Part shown: positions 53,955-62,465 of the stretch, one piece after another
Position numbering within the stretch: position 1 is the stretch's first letter
Layout: each line of letters starts with the position of its first letter
From: Burkholderiales bacterium
GTDB taxonomy: Bacteria; Pseudomonadota; Gammaproteobacteria; Burkholderiales; Burkholderiaceae_C
Assembly (NCBI GenBank): GCA_016702555.1
Contig: JADJDV010000007.1
Span: 620,001 to 684,000 of the forward strand
Reading direction: 5' to 3'
Length of the DNA stretch: 64,000 bases
The notes under the pieces: generated by a model
The model's input: the letters and a program-made list of their open reading frames with translations, nothing else
Database searches by the model: none
Told to the model about the DNA's origin: nothing
Translations under genes and position numbers: made by a program

Positions 53955-55505
53955 TCACAATGTGGAATGAGTGTCCGGGTATCTGTGCAGTGCGGGCCGC
54001 TCAGGCGCCTCCAGGTCACCACCAGGACCATCCCCAGGCAGCCGCCCGTCTGACACTGGCCATGGCAGGGCCACCTTCAACAACCACTCCTGTTTCACTT
54101 CGAGGCTGTACCCGAGGCCGTAGCCGTCGCTCACGTCCTTCGCCCCGTGACCTGTGATTGCGTTACTGATTTCCTTCGGGCATTGGACTTCCCGCAGCCG
54201 ATCCTTGATAGCGTGCCGTAGGCCGTGGTTGGTGTCGCCGGCCAGGGCGCTACCGCCGTGCTTACGGACCCACTTCACCAGGGCGTTCGACGCGTGCGTG
54301 CCTTTGCATCGGGCGGTGTTGGTGTAGCGGGGGAACGCGAATGCTGCGGTTGGCCCGGTGCGCTGCGAGGCGGCATCTACGACACGCTGCGCGGCCCACA
54401 GTGAGGCGCCCACAAGCGGCACATCACGCGGATGTCCCACAGCCCGGCCGGTGCCCTTGAGGGTCCGCCATGGGTGATTCACGAGAGCCACGTACGGCAC
54501 TGGCGCATCGAGGTGAATATCCGCAGTTGCCAGCCCGGCTATCTCCGAAATCCGGGTGCCGGTATCGATCATCAGGGCGAACAACCAGCGAATTTCATCA
54601 TCGGCTTTACGGCAGGCGGCATACAGCGTCTGTAGATCGGCCACGGTGTACACGCCCCGCTTCTCTGCATCATCGCCTTCACCGGCAATCGTGAGCCGCT
54701 CGAACGGGTTATCCATCTCGCGGCGTAGCCCCTTCTCCACGATGTAGCTGCCCCATGCCGGCCCCAGGGTCGCAAGGTAGCGTCGGACAGTTGTTGTTTT
54801 TCTTCCGGCAGCAAGCATCGCGCCCACGAAACGCTTTGCCGCATCACGATCTACAGATTCGACGGCCACATCCCCCAGTTCAGCAAGCAGGGGTTTGAAG
54901 TAGCTGGCAGCGCGCTCACGGAACCCTTCATCGTTGCGCTGCTTGTGGTTCTCGACGTACACCCGCAGGACGTCGCTTATCGTGTCCTTCGGGGGCACGT
55001 AGAGACGCCGCCACGCCGCAGCTTCAACGTCGTTCAGGTAGTCGCTCGGGTGCGCTGCGCGGTAGACGTGTGCATCGCCACGGGCGAACGCTTCGCGCTT
55101 ACGGTCGAAGTGATCATGCAGCAGTGCAAGCGCCATCGGATCATGCGTGCCGACGCCTTGACCCGGCGCCAGCGGCTTCAAGCCCCAGCGGTCCAGCAGG
55201 GCATCAGCAGGGGCCAGCTTTGGGCTACCGCCGGGCAGACTCACGGCACGCGGGGTGCGCTGGGGGTCTTGCTCCAGGGCGTTCCATTCGGCTTCAAGCT
55301 GGGCATTCAAATGGGCAACCAAGCGGGCGACCTTCGCGGGGTCCTTGGTCTTGAGGTCGATTGCGATCTTCTTTTGACCGCCGTAGCGTTCACGCACCGA
55401 CAGGCGGATGCCACGCTGAAAGATGCACGTAGCGGCGCGTTCCTCGACGTACTTGATGGTCACTCGGAGGGGGCCAGAGGCGATGAACAAGCGGTAAACG
55501 GGCAA
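53955..55505 (-). CDS. Phage-type tyrosine integrase
   Basis: The 516-residue protein has an arm-type N-terminal region (VSVRERYGGQKKIAIDLK-like), a core-binding domain around 185-280 (VLRVYVENHKQRNDEGFRER) and the catalytic domain. Catalytic residues are Arg in DTGTRISEIAGL near residue 317, His-x-x-Arg in NHGLRHAIKDRL near 427, His in AITGHGAK and the Tyr nucleophile in DVSDGYGLGYS near 461. It lies 91 bases from the tRNA-Arg gene whose 3' end is the attachment site. A start at 55505 is chosen because the family N-terminus begins there; VTIKYVEERAAT follows. Confidence 0.92.
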   Translation of the reverse strand: MPVYRLFIASGPLRVTIKYVEERAATCIFQRGIRLSVRERYGGQKKIAIDLKTKDPAKVARLVAHLNAQLEAEWNALEQDPQRTPRAVSLPGGSPKLAPADALLDRWGLKPLAPGQGVGTHDPMALALLHDHFDRKREAFARGDAHVYRAAHPSDYLNDVEAAAWRRLYVPPKDTISDVLRVYVENHKQRNDEGFRERAASYFKPLLAELGDVAVESVDRDAAKRFVGAMLAAGRKTTTVRRYLATLGPAWGSYIVEKGLRREMDNPFERLTIAGEGDDAEKRGVYTVADLQTLYAACRKADDEIRWLFALMIDTGTRISEIAGLATADIHLDAPVPYVALVNHPWRTLKGTGRAVGHPRDVPLVGASLWAAQRVVDAASQRTGPTAAFAFPRYTNTARCKGTHASNALVKWVRKHGGSALAGDTNHGLRHAIKDRLREVQCPKEISNAITGHGAKDVSDGYGLGYSLEVKQEWLLKVALPWPVSDGRLPGDGPGGDLEAPERPALHRYPDTHSTL

Positions 55506-55596
55506 TCGGTTGTTGGCCGATTACCACAATTTTTACCACGTTGGACCCTGTAAGACGTTCTCGCCTATAGGAATATCAACGACTTACAAGTGTTTT

Positions 55597-55612
55597 ATGG
55601 CACCACCGACAG
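55597..55612 (+). repeat. Right attachment-site repeat (attR), 3' end of tRNA-Arg
   Basis: TGGCACCACCGACAGG on the plus strand is the CCA, discriminator, acceptor arm and part of the T stem of the tRNA. It is identical to 50031-50046. Confidence 0.87.
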
Positions 55613-55671
55613 GAATCGAACCTGTATCTAGCGCTTAGGAGGCGCTCGTTCTATCCATTGAACTACGGCGG
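55597..55671 (-). tRNA. tRNA-Arg (anticodon CCU)
   Basis: The 75-base gene folds fully: acceptor GCCGCCG with CGGTGGT (two G-U pairs), D stem GTTC/GAAC, anticodon stem AGCGC/GCGCT with loop CTCCTAA giving anticodon CCU for AGG codons, variable loop AGAT, T stem ACAGG/CCTGT with loop TTCGATT, discriminator G and an encoded CCA. It is the integration site of the adjacent element, whose attachment repeat covers its last 16 bases, so the tRNA remains intact. Confidence 0.97.
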
Positions 55672-55708
55672 CGTGGCGGCGGCCATTGTATCGACGGCAT
55701 GCCGCGCG

Positions 55709-58700
55709 TCAGTCGAAGCTCAGGCGATAGATCAGGTCGATGGCCGCGTTTTCGCCGGCCTGGCCGCGCAGGGTCCAGCGGCGCGACAGCTCGTAGAAGA
55801 TCAGCAGGGTGCCGCTGGCGCCGGACAGGCTGTGCTCGTAGGCGGCGTACAGGCGATCGGACAGGCGCTTGCCGAGGGTGACGCTGGCGCTGGCGATTTC
55901 ACCGTCGCCGCCGCCGGAAAAGCTCAGCTCGTCGAGGCCGAAGCTGGCGGCCAGGCCGCGCCCCTCGCGCCCGCCCAGCAGCGCCAGCGCGGCGGTCTGC
56001 AGCATGGCGGCCTCGGCGCCGGTGTCGGGCGCGGGGCGGCCCAGCAGCAGCCAGGCCAGGGTCTGGTTGTCGGGCAGCGCCGGGTCGGAGTACAGGCGCA
56101 CGCGCGGCAGCAGCGCGGTGCCCATGACCTGGGCGCCGGCGCGCTGCTCGCTGGTGTAGTTGGGGCGCAGCGCGATGATGTCGAGCGTGGGGTTGGCGGG
56201 ATCGCCCCGGAACACGATGTTGCCGCGCTCGATGCGCAGCATCTGGCCGTAGGCGCGGAAGGTGCCGCCCACGGTGCGCACGGTGCCGGTGAGCTGCGGC
56301 GGCGTGCTCAAGGGGCCGTTGGCCGCCAGCGTCAGCGTGCCGGCCAGGCGGGTGTCGATGCCCTGGCCGCGCAGGCGGAAGTCCTCGCCCAGGTCGAGCT
56401 GCACCTGGGCGGCGACGGTCAGCGGCGTGCTCTCGCCGCTGACCGCCCGGGCCGCGGCCTGCGTCTGGCGGGCCTCGGCGCGACGCTGCTCGGCGTCGGC
56501 CTGCTGGCCGGCGGCGCTGGTCGGGCGCGCGACGGTGCCGGGGGCGTCCTTGCCATACATGATCTTGCCGTCCGCGCCGCGCACGATGACGTCGCTGCCC
56601 AGGCTGGGCGTGCTTTCGTCGGGCAGCACGATCAGCGCCTGGTCGACGCGCAGCTGGCCGCTGGCCTGGATGGCGCGCCCGTCGAGCGCGGCCTGCAGCT
56701 GACCCGACACCGTCATGCGGCGGTCGGCGCGCACACTGGCGCGCAGCTGGTCCAGCGTGGTGGCCAGGCGCGCCTGCGCGCGGCCGTCGATCCAGCCGGC
56801 CTCGCCGCTGGCGCGCAGCCGGCCGCCCTGCTCGCCGGCGCCGTGCAGCACGAATTCGTCGATCAGCAGGCGCGTGCCGTCCAGCCGCGCGCGCAGCCGC
56901 CCGTCGCCGAACTGGATGCCGTCGACCACCGAGCGCAGCGCCAGGTCGTCGGCGCCCAGCGTGCCATCGACGCGCGGCGCGGCGCGGGTGCCACCGATGC
57001 GGGTGTCGGCCGCGAGCGAGCCGCGCAGGCGCCAGCCCGGCGGCGCCAGCACCGACCAGGCCGAGATCTGCGGCAGCCGCGCCTGCAGCTGCCCTTGCAG
57101 CGGCGCCGCTTCGGGCCAGGACCACTGCGTGTGGTCTTCGGCATCGCGCGCGGCGCTGAGCTCGGTGCGCAGTTGGCCGTCCACGGTACCGGCCTGGGCG
57201 CTGTCCCACTTGAGCCGCAGGTTCAGCGCTTCGCCCTGGCTGTCGAGCGTCAGGCGCGCCTCGCGCAGGCCGGCGGGCACGCGCGACTGCACGCCGGTCT
57301 GGGCGTCGGTGGTGAGCAGGGTGAGGTCGCCGCTGGCGCGGAACAGGTTGGCGTTGACGCGCAGCGTGCGGCCCAGCGTGGCGTCCCAGTCGCCGTTGAA
57401 GACCACGTTGCCGGTGACGCCGGCCTCGGCCAGCTGGCCGCTGGCCATGCGTTCCACCCATTGCAGCGGCAGGCCGGTGAGGCGGCCGGTGGTGCTCAGC
57501 TCGCCCGCACGCCAGCGCGCCGGTCCCCAGGCCACCAAAGCCTGTGACACGGGTGCGGGGGAGCTGAGGCTGAGCTCGCCCGCGCCGGCCTCGAACTGCC
57601 CGCCCTGCGCCGGCGACCAGCTGAGTGGCACCGGCTGGCGGCTGGCGATTTGCCAGCTGCCGGCGCCCAGCGCCGGATCGCGCACGCCGGCCTGCAACTG
57701 CTCCAGCGTGGCGCGCCAGCGGGAGGCCGCCAGCGTGGCCTGGGGCGTGCTGCGGCCGCCGCTGGCGGCCAGGCGCAGATCGAGCTGGCGCTCACCCTGG
57801 CTGACGCGGCCGCTGGCGGCCAGCTGGGCCGCCGCCAGGCGGCCATTCAGGGTGACCTCGACACCGCGCGCCTGGATCGGTGGCGTGCCGGCGGGTGCGC
57901 CGGGCGCGCGCCAGTCGAGGCTGGGCACCGACAGGCGCGCCTGCAGCGTCGGGTCGCGCCAGCCGCCGCGCCAGCCGCCGTCCAGCGTGGCGCGGCCGCT
58001 GGCCTGCGCGTCGGCGAGCAGCGGCGCGGCGCCGGGCAGGGTGCGCGCCCAGGCCAGCAGGCGGGCGGCGTCCTGGACGTCGGCGCGCAGCGTGCCGGCG
58101 CCGCTGGTGGGCTGCGCCTCGCCCTTGATGATGATGCGTGTGCCGGGCGCGCTCAGCGTCAGATCAGCGCTGCCACCGGGCGTGGCCGGGCGCACGCGGG
58201 CCTGGCCGGCCAGCTCGGCGTCGTCCGTGCGCACGCGCAGGCGGGTGAGGGTGAGCAGGCCGCCGTCCCATTGGCCGCTGGCCAGCAGGTCGCGCAGGCG
58301 CAGCGCCTGCAGATCGCGCGCCAGGGCTTGCGCGGCTGCGGTACCGGTGCGCGCGGCGGCGGGGGCGCGCTGCGCGCGCGCCTGCAAGGCGGCGTCGAAG
58401 TCGATGGCGCTGCCGGCGCCCGACACCTGGGCCGTGCCGTCGAGCGGGAAGGGCGCCAGCTGGGTGTGCAGCCGCGCCGGGTTGACGCCGCTGATGCGGG
58501 TGTCGATCTGCCAGGTGCCCGTGCCAGGTGCTGCGACGGGCGCCGCAGGCTCGGCGCCGGGCGCTGGCGCGGCCGGCGGCGCGTGCCAGCGCCCGGTCGA
58601 TTCGATGCTGCCGCCGCCCGCCTGCGCCTTCAAGGCGCGCACCGTGGCCACCCGGTCCTGCCAGCGGAGGTCGGCGACCAGACTGTCCAGCGGCAGGCGG

Positions 58701-59809
58701 CGCTGGTCCCAGGGGCCGGCGGCGCGGTTCGTCAGGTCGGCCTCTACCCTCCAGCCGGGCGTGCCGCCGGGCGGCAGCGGCTGCAGCTCGAACTGGCCGC
58801 TCAGATGCGTGTGCGGCGCCTCGGCCCAGAGCGCGCCGACGTCGAGCGCGCGCAGGCGCGCCTGGGCCTCGGGCAGGGGCTGCGCGGCCCAGGGCGTGAT
58901 GCGGGCGCGGGCGTGGGCTTCGGGCAAGTCGGCATCGGTGGCGCTGGTGGTGTCGGTACCGGATGGCGCGGTGCTGGCGGCTGGCGTCGTGTCGGCGCCG
59001 CCCAGCGGCGGCAGCGCCGGCACGGCCGGGGTGTCGGAGCCCGGTTGCGCACGCAGATCGAGCCGTGCCCGCAACTCGGTCAGCGGCCCGCGCAGGCTGG
59101 CCTGCAAGCTCAGCGGCACGGCACGGTCGGCGCCCGGCACCGGCGCGCTGAGGGCGCCGGCCAGCGCCAGATCCAGCGTGAGCGGCGCGTGCGCGGTGAT
59201 GGCGGCGCGGGCTCGGTATTCGCCGCCTTCGACGCGGGCGCGCTCCAGCTCCAGCAGGTGGCGCTGGCCGTCGTAGTCGAAGCGGCCGGCCACGTCCTGC
59301 ATGCTGTAGGGCGGGGGGCCGGCCCAGCGCAGCTCGCCCGCCGCCAGTTCCTTCACCTGCAGCTTGATCGGCAGCGCGATCGACTCGGGCGGGCCGGAAG
59401 ACGGTTCGCCTTTGGGGCGCTGGTCGTCCACCAGGATGCGGCTGGCGCTCAGGCGGTCGATCTGCAGCGTGCGCGCCAGCAGCGCGGCGGGGGTCCAGCT
59501 GAGGGCGGCGTCGTGCACCTCGATGCGCAGGCCGCCTTGCTCCCACACCAGCCGGCGCACCTTGCCGCTGCCGCGGAGGTTGCCGGTGACTTCCTCGGAG
59601 ACGATGGGCTGCTGGGCGCCGGCCCAGCGCAGCGCGGTGGCCAGCGAGCCTTCGCTGCCGGCCCAGATCCACAGGCCCGTCAGCCCGGCCAGCAGCAGGG
59701 TGCCCAGGCCGCCCAGCGACCAGCCGAAGGCGCTCCGCCAGCGCCGGCGCCGCCGCGGTGGTGGCGGTGCGCGGCCGGTGTCGGTGGGCGTCGTGTCGGC
59801 ATCGGTCAT
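55709..59809 (-). CDS. tamB: Translocation and assembly module protein TamB (DUF490)
   Basis: The ATG at 59809 gives 1366 residues, normal for TamB. An N-terminal proline/arginine-rich cytoplasmic tail is followed by one membrane anchor (GGLGTLLLAGLTGLWIWAGS). Most of the protein is a long series of beta repeats with extensive alanine/glycine content. The C-terminal DUF490 region holds RGNIVFRGDPANPTLDIIAL, YSDPALPDNQTLAWLLLGRP and the end GENAAIDLIYRLSFD. With TamA it spans the periplasm and is involved in lipid transport and outer-membrane biogenesis. It overlaps tamA by one base. Confidence 0.93.
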   Translation of the reverse strand: MTDADTTPTDTGRAPPPPRRRRRWRSAFGWSLGGLGTLLLAGLTGLWIWAGSEGSLATALRWAGAQQPIVSEEVTGNLRGSGKVRRLVWEQGGLRIEVHDAALSWTPAALLARTLQIDRLSASRILVDDQRPKGEPSSGPPESIALPIKLQVKELAAGELRWAGPPPYSMQDVAGRFDYDGQRHLLELERARVEGGEYRARAAITAHAPLTLDLALAGALSAPVPGADRAVPLSLQASLRGPLTELRARLDLRAQPGSDTPAVPALPPLGGADTTPAASTAPSGTDTTSATDADLPEAHARARITPWAAQPLPEAQARLRALDVGALWAEAPHTHLSGQFELQPLPPGGTPGWRVEADLTNRAAGPWDQRRLPLDSLVADLRWQDRVATVRALKAQAGGGSIESTGRWHAPPAAPAPGAEPAAPVAAPGTGTWQIDTRISGVNPARLHTQLAPFPLDGTAQVSGAGSAIDFDAALQARAQRAPAAARTGTAAAQALARDLQALRLRDLLASGQWDGGLLTLTRLRVRTDDAELAGQARVRPATPGGSADLTLSAPGTRIIIKGEAQPTSGAGTLRADVQDAARLLAWARTLPGAAPLLADAQASGRATLDGGWRGGWRDPTLQARLSVPSLDWRAPGAPAGTPPIQARGVEVTLNGRLAAAQLAASGRVSQGERQLDLRLAASGGRSTPQATLAASRWRATLEQLQAGVRDPALGAGSWQIASRQPVPLSWSPAQGGQFEAGAGELSLSSPAPVSQALVAWGPARWRAGELSTTGRLTGLPLQWVERMASGQLAEAGVTGNVVFNGDWDATLGRTLRVNANLFRASGDLTLLTTDAQTGVQSRVPAGLREARLTLDSQGEALNLRLKWDSAQAGTVDGQLRTELSAARDAEDHTQWSWPEAAPLQGQLQARLPQISAWSVLAPPGWRLRGSLAADTRIGGTRAAPRVDGTLGADDLALRSVVDGIQFGDGRLRARLDGTRLLIDEFVLHGAGEQGGRLRASGEAGWIDGRAQARLATTLDQLRASVRADRRMTVSGQLQAALDGRAIQASGQLRVDQALIVLPDESTPSLGSDVIVRGADGKIMYGKDAPGTVARPTSAAGQQADAEQRRAEARQTQAAARAVSGESTPLTVAAQVQLDLGEDFRLRGQGIDTRLAGTLTLAANGPLSTPPQLTGTVRTVGGTFRAYGQMLRIERGNIVFRGDPANPTLDIIALRPNYTSEQRAGAQVMGTALLPRVRLYSDPALPDNQTLAWLLLGRPAPDTGAEAAMLQTAALALLGGREGRGLAASFGLDELSFSGGGDGEIASASVTLGKRLSDRLYAAYEHSLSGASGTLLIFYELSRRWTLRGQAGENAAIDLIYRLSFD

Positions 59810-61722
59810 CAGAACACGAAGCCCACGTTCATGTGCAGCCGGATCTGCTTCGACTGCAGGCCGTACGCAATGTCGAGCTGCATCGGCCCCACCGGCGTGA
59901 TCAAGCGCACGCCGGTGCCCACGCCCCAGTGCGCGCGCAGTGCGCCGATGCGGTTGGCGACGCCGCCGACGTCGATGAACAGCGTGTGCTCCAGTAGACC
60001 CGGAAAGCGCTCCTGCAGGATCGGCCGCTGCCATTCGAGGCTGGCCACCGCCATGTAGCGGCCGGGGCCGATCCAGTCGCCTTCCAGCGGAATGCCGATG
60101 CTGCGGTAGGCGTAGCCGCGCACCGAGCTGTCGCCGCCGGTGCGGTAGAGATAGGTGGCCGGCAGGCGCGCCTGTTTCGACGCCAGGATGGCGCCGAGCT
60201 CGCCGCGCAGCGCCAGTCGGCTGCCGCCGCTGCCCACCGGCACGATGCCGAGCGCGCGGCCCGCCAGGCGGGCGAACGGCTTGCGTTCGCCCGCCAGGGT
60301 CATGCCGGCGCCGACGTCGGCGTGCAGGCCGTAGCCGCGTGAAGGCACGGGCAGGCTGTCGAAGTAGCGCCCGGTCCAGGCGTAGTTGGCGCTGAGGGCC
60401 GCGCCGTCGCCCACCAGCGCATCGGGCACGTTGCGGCTGGCCGCGCCGCTGACGCTGGCGTGGTCGTACTGCAGGTAGAAGTTTCGGTCGTAGCGCTCTT
60501 CGCTCTGGATCCGGCCCGCGCGCAGGGTTTGCGAGGTGGTGACCAGCGCGCCGTCGTCCTGCCGCATGTAGCGCGCGAACACGGCGGTGCGCCAGCCGTC
60601 GGCGTTGGGCAGCGAGCTCAGCTCGGTCTGCAGCAGCGGCGCCTTGCGGTCGAACTGCAGCTTGCTCTCGGCGCGCCACGAGCTGCCGAAGGCGGTGTTG
60701 TCGCGGTGCTCCGGCGACACGCGCGGGCCGCCATCGGTGCTGTAGCCCAGCCCCAGCTGCAGCTTGTGGCGCTTGGCTTCGGTGACGGTGTAGCTGACCG
60801 GCGAGGCTGCGGGGTCGCCCTCGGGGTCGATGCTGATGTAGGCTGAGTCGTAGTAGCCGCTGCCGGCCAGGCGCTGCTGCGCGTCGATGAGCTTCTTCTG
60901 GTCGTAGAGGTCGCCGGGCTTGAGCCAGGACAGGCGTTCGGGCAGCGTCGCCGGGTAGCGCTGGGCGCCTTGGACGATCGCCGGTCCAAGCCGGAACAGC
61001 GGTCCCGAGTCGAGTCGCAGGCCGAGTTGCGCGCTGGCCTCGGGCGCGTTGATGTCGGCGATGCTGTAGCTGATGCGCCCGCGCGGGTAGCGGCGCTCGA
61101 CCAAGCGGCGCAGCGCGCCGGTCTTGGCGTCGTCCCAGCGCGCCTGCGTGAAGCGGCGGCCTTCGTCGAGTGACCAGCCATCCACGATGGCGGTGCGCTG
61201 CCCGCTGGCGTCGGCGTCGGCGGCCTGGGCGATGTCGCCCTCGAACTCGATGTTCACGCGCCGCACCGTGGTCGGCGGGCCGGGCTCGACGCTGATCACC
61301 ACCACCGGCTTGCCGCTGGCCGTGTCTTCGCGCCGCAGCTTGACCTCGGGCGCGAAGTAGCCCTCGGTGCCCAGCAGGTTGCGCACGTCGCGTTCGGCCA
61401 GCGCCATCAGGCGCGCGAATTCGGTGTCGTCCAGGTCGCTGACGGCGCGGTAGCGCCGCAGCCCGTTGTGACGCTCGATGAGGGAGTGCAAATCCTGGTC
61501 GTCGGTGTCGACGCGGATCTCGAAGGCCTTGGCGGCGGGTGTGCGGTCGGCGGGATCGCCCGGGTCGGCCGGTGCGCCTTGCGTGGTGCTGGCAGAGCCC
61601 TCGGCGGCATCGCCCTGCAGGATGGCGCAGCCGGGCAGCAGCAACACCAGCGCCAGCACCAGCGCCGACACGGTGGCGCTGGTAGGCAACCACGAGAGCG
61701 GGAGCAGACGTGCGCGAACCAC
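59809..61722 (-). CDS. tamA: Translocation and assembly module protein TamA (BamA family)
   Basis: The 637-residue protein has a signal peptide (LVLALVLLLPGCAILQ), POTRA domains up to about residue 320 (DLYDQKKLIDAQQRLAGSGY, YYDSAYISIDPEGDPAASPV) and a C-terminal 16-strand barrel. Barrel features are the lid-lock VRGYAYRSIGIPLEGDWIG (VRGY motif) and the final strand IRLHMNVGFVF with terminal Phe. The Cys in LLPGC might be a lipobox, unusual for a BamA-family barrel. TamA works with TamB, encoded immediately downstream. Family members may be called BamA/TamA interchangeably, but the tamB neighbour decides. Confidence 0.93.
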   Translation of the reverse strand: MVRARLLPLSWLPTSATVSALVLALVLLLPGCAILQGDAAEGSASTTQGAPADPGDPADRTPAAKAFEIRVDTDDQDLHSLIERHNGLRRYRAVSDLDDTEFARLMALAERDVRNLLGTEGYFAPEVKLRREDTASGKPVVVISVEPGPPTTVRRVNIEFEGDIAQAADADASGQRTAIVDGWSLDEGRRFTQARWDDAKTGALRRLVERRYPRGRISYSIADINAPEASAQLGLRLDSGPLFRLGPAIVQGAQRYPATLPERLSWLKPGDLYDQKKLIDAQQRLAGSGYYDSAYISIDPEGDPAASPVSYTVTEAKRHKLQLGLGYSTDGGPRVSPEHRDNTAFGSSWRAESKLQFDRKAPLLQTELSSLPNADGWRTAVFARYMRQDDGALVTTSQTLRAGRIQSEERYDRNFYLQYDHASVSGAASRNVPDALVGDGAALSANYAWTGRYFDSLPVPSRGYGLHADVGAGMTLAGERKPFARLAGRALGIVPVGSGGSRLALRGELGAILASKQARLPATYLYRTGGDSSVRGYAYRSIGIPLEGDWIGPGRYMAVASLEWQRPILQERFPGLLEHTLFIDVGGVANRIGALRAHWGVGTGVRLITPVGPMQLDIAYGLQSKQIRLHMNVGFVF

Positions 61723-61862
61723 GCGTCTGAGTTTAGTCGGCGCTTTTGTCGGACGGCGCCGCGTCTTGCCTGGCGGCCGTGCGGGATTCCCCGCAGCGGC
61801 AGATGCCCGATTCTTGACCTGGTCGCATTTATTTGCTGTCTGGACCGACCCACAATGGCCGC

Positions 61863-62417
61863 ATGGCGAAGATGGCGGTCCCTGTGCCCGGAATGAGGAG
61901 CCCTGCGGTGGGCTTCGAGCAGCCTTTCGAGATGCTCGAAGCGTGCCATGAGCGCGTGCACCGCAGCCTTGATTTGCTGCGGCGCATCGTGGCGCACATC
62001 GAGGCCAAGGGGCACGATGAGCAGTCGCGCAGCGCGCTGGGCGACGTGTTGCGCTACTTCGACATCGCCGGGCCGCTGCACCATCAGGATGAAGAGTTGC
62101 ACGTGTTCCCGGCGCTGTTGACGCACTCCGACGGGCTGGTGCGCGAGGCGGTGGCGCAGCTGAAAGACGAGCATGTGCTGATGTACCGGTTGTGGAGCGA
62201 ACTGCGCCAGGTGCTGCTGCACTGGCAGGGCGCCGCCGATGCCGATGCCGGCGCCGTGACCGAGGCTGAGCGTCGGCTGGCCGACGACTTCGTGACCAGC
62301 TACGAGCGCCACATCCCGCTGGAAGAAGCCGTGGCCTACCCGGCGGCGCGCGATGAGTTCAGCGCCGCCGACCTGGCGCGTATCGGCGCCGAGATGGCGA
62401 CGCGCCGGCGCGGCTGA
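61863..62417 (+). CDS. Hemerythrin (HHE) domain protein
   Basis: The ATG at 61863 gives 184 residues. The HHE pattern is visible in MLEACHERVHRSLDLLRRIV, GPLHHQDEELHVFPALL, LKDEHVLMYRLWSEL and YERHIPLEEAVAYP, where His and Glu residues would bind a di-iron centre in a four-helix bundle. Such proteins sense or store oxygen, or take part in nitric oxide and iron homeostasis. It diverges from tamA across a 140-base gap and precedes the patatin gene by 48 bases. Confidence 0.88.
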   Translation: MAKMAVPVPGMRSPAVGFEQPFEMLEACHERVHRSLDLLRRIVAHIEAKGHDEQSRSALGDVLRYFDIAGPLHHQDEELHVFPALLTHSDGLVREAVAQLKDEHVLMYRLWSELRQVLLHWQGAADADAGAVTEAERRLADDFVTSYERHIPLEEAVAYPAARDEFSAADLARIGAEMATRRRG

Positions 62418-62465
62418 AGTCCCGCTGGCTACGACGGTGCGCCGGGCGCCCGCTATGATTTCCGC

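Larger units (their letters stand above)
50031..55612. mobile_element. Decayed integrated element (probable prophage remnant) in tRNA-Arg(CCU)
   Basis: The element of about 5.6 kb is bounded by 16-bp direct repeats (50031-50046 and 55597-55612), the right copy being the 3' end of the tRNA-Arg gene. A tyrosine integrase lies next to the tRNA. Inside are a serine recombinase, small unknown genes, a fragment of a T7-like large terminase, a lipoprotein gene and a gene-free, hairpin-containing stretch. No capsid, tail or replication genes remain. Codon use and base composition are less GC-biased than in the flanking chromosome. Confidence 0.85.

Noticed and set aside
55658..57547. Long plus-strand frame opposite tamB
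   Set aside because: Antisense shadow of tamB repeats; no family sequence.
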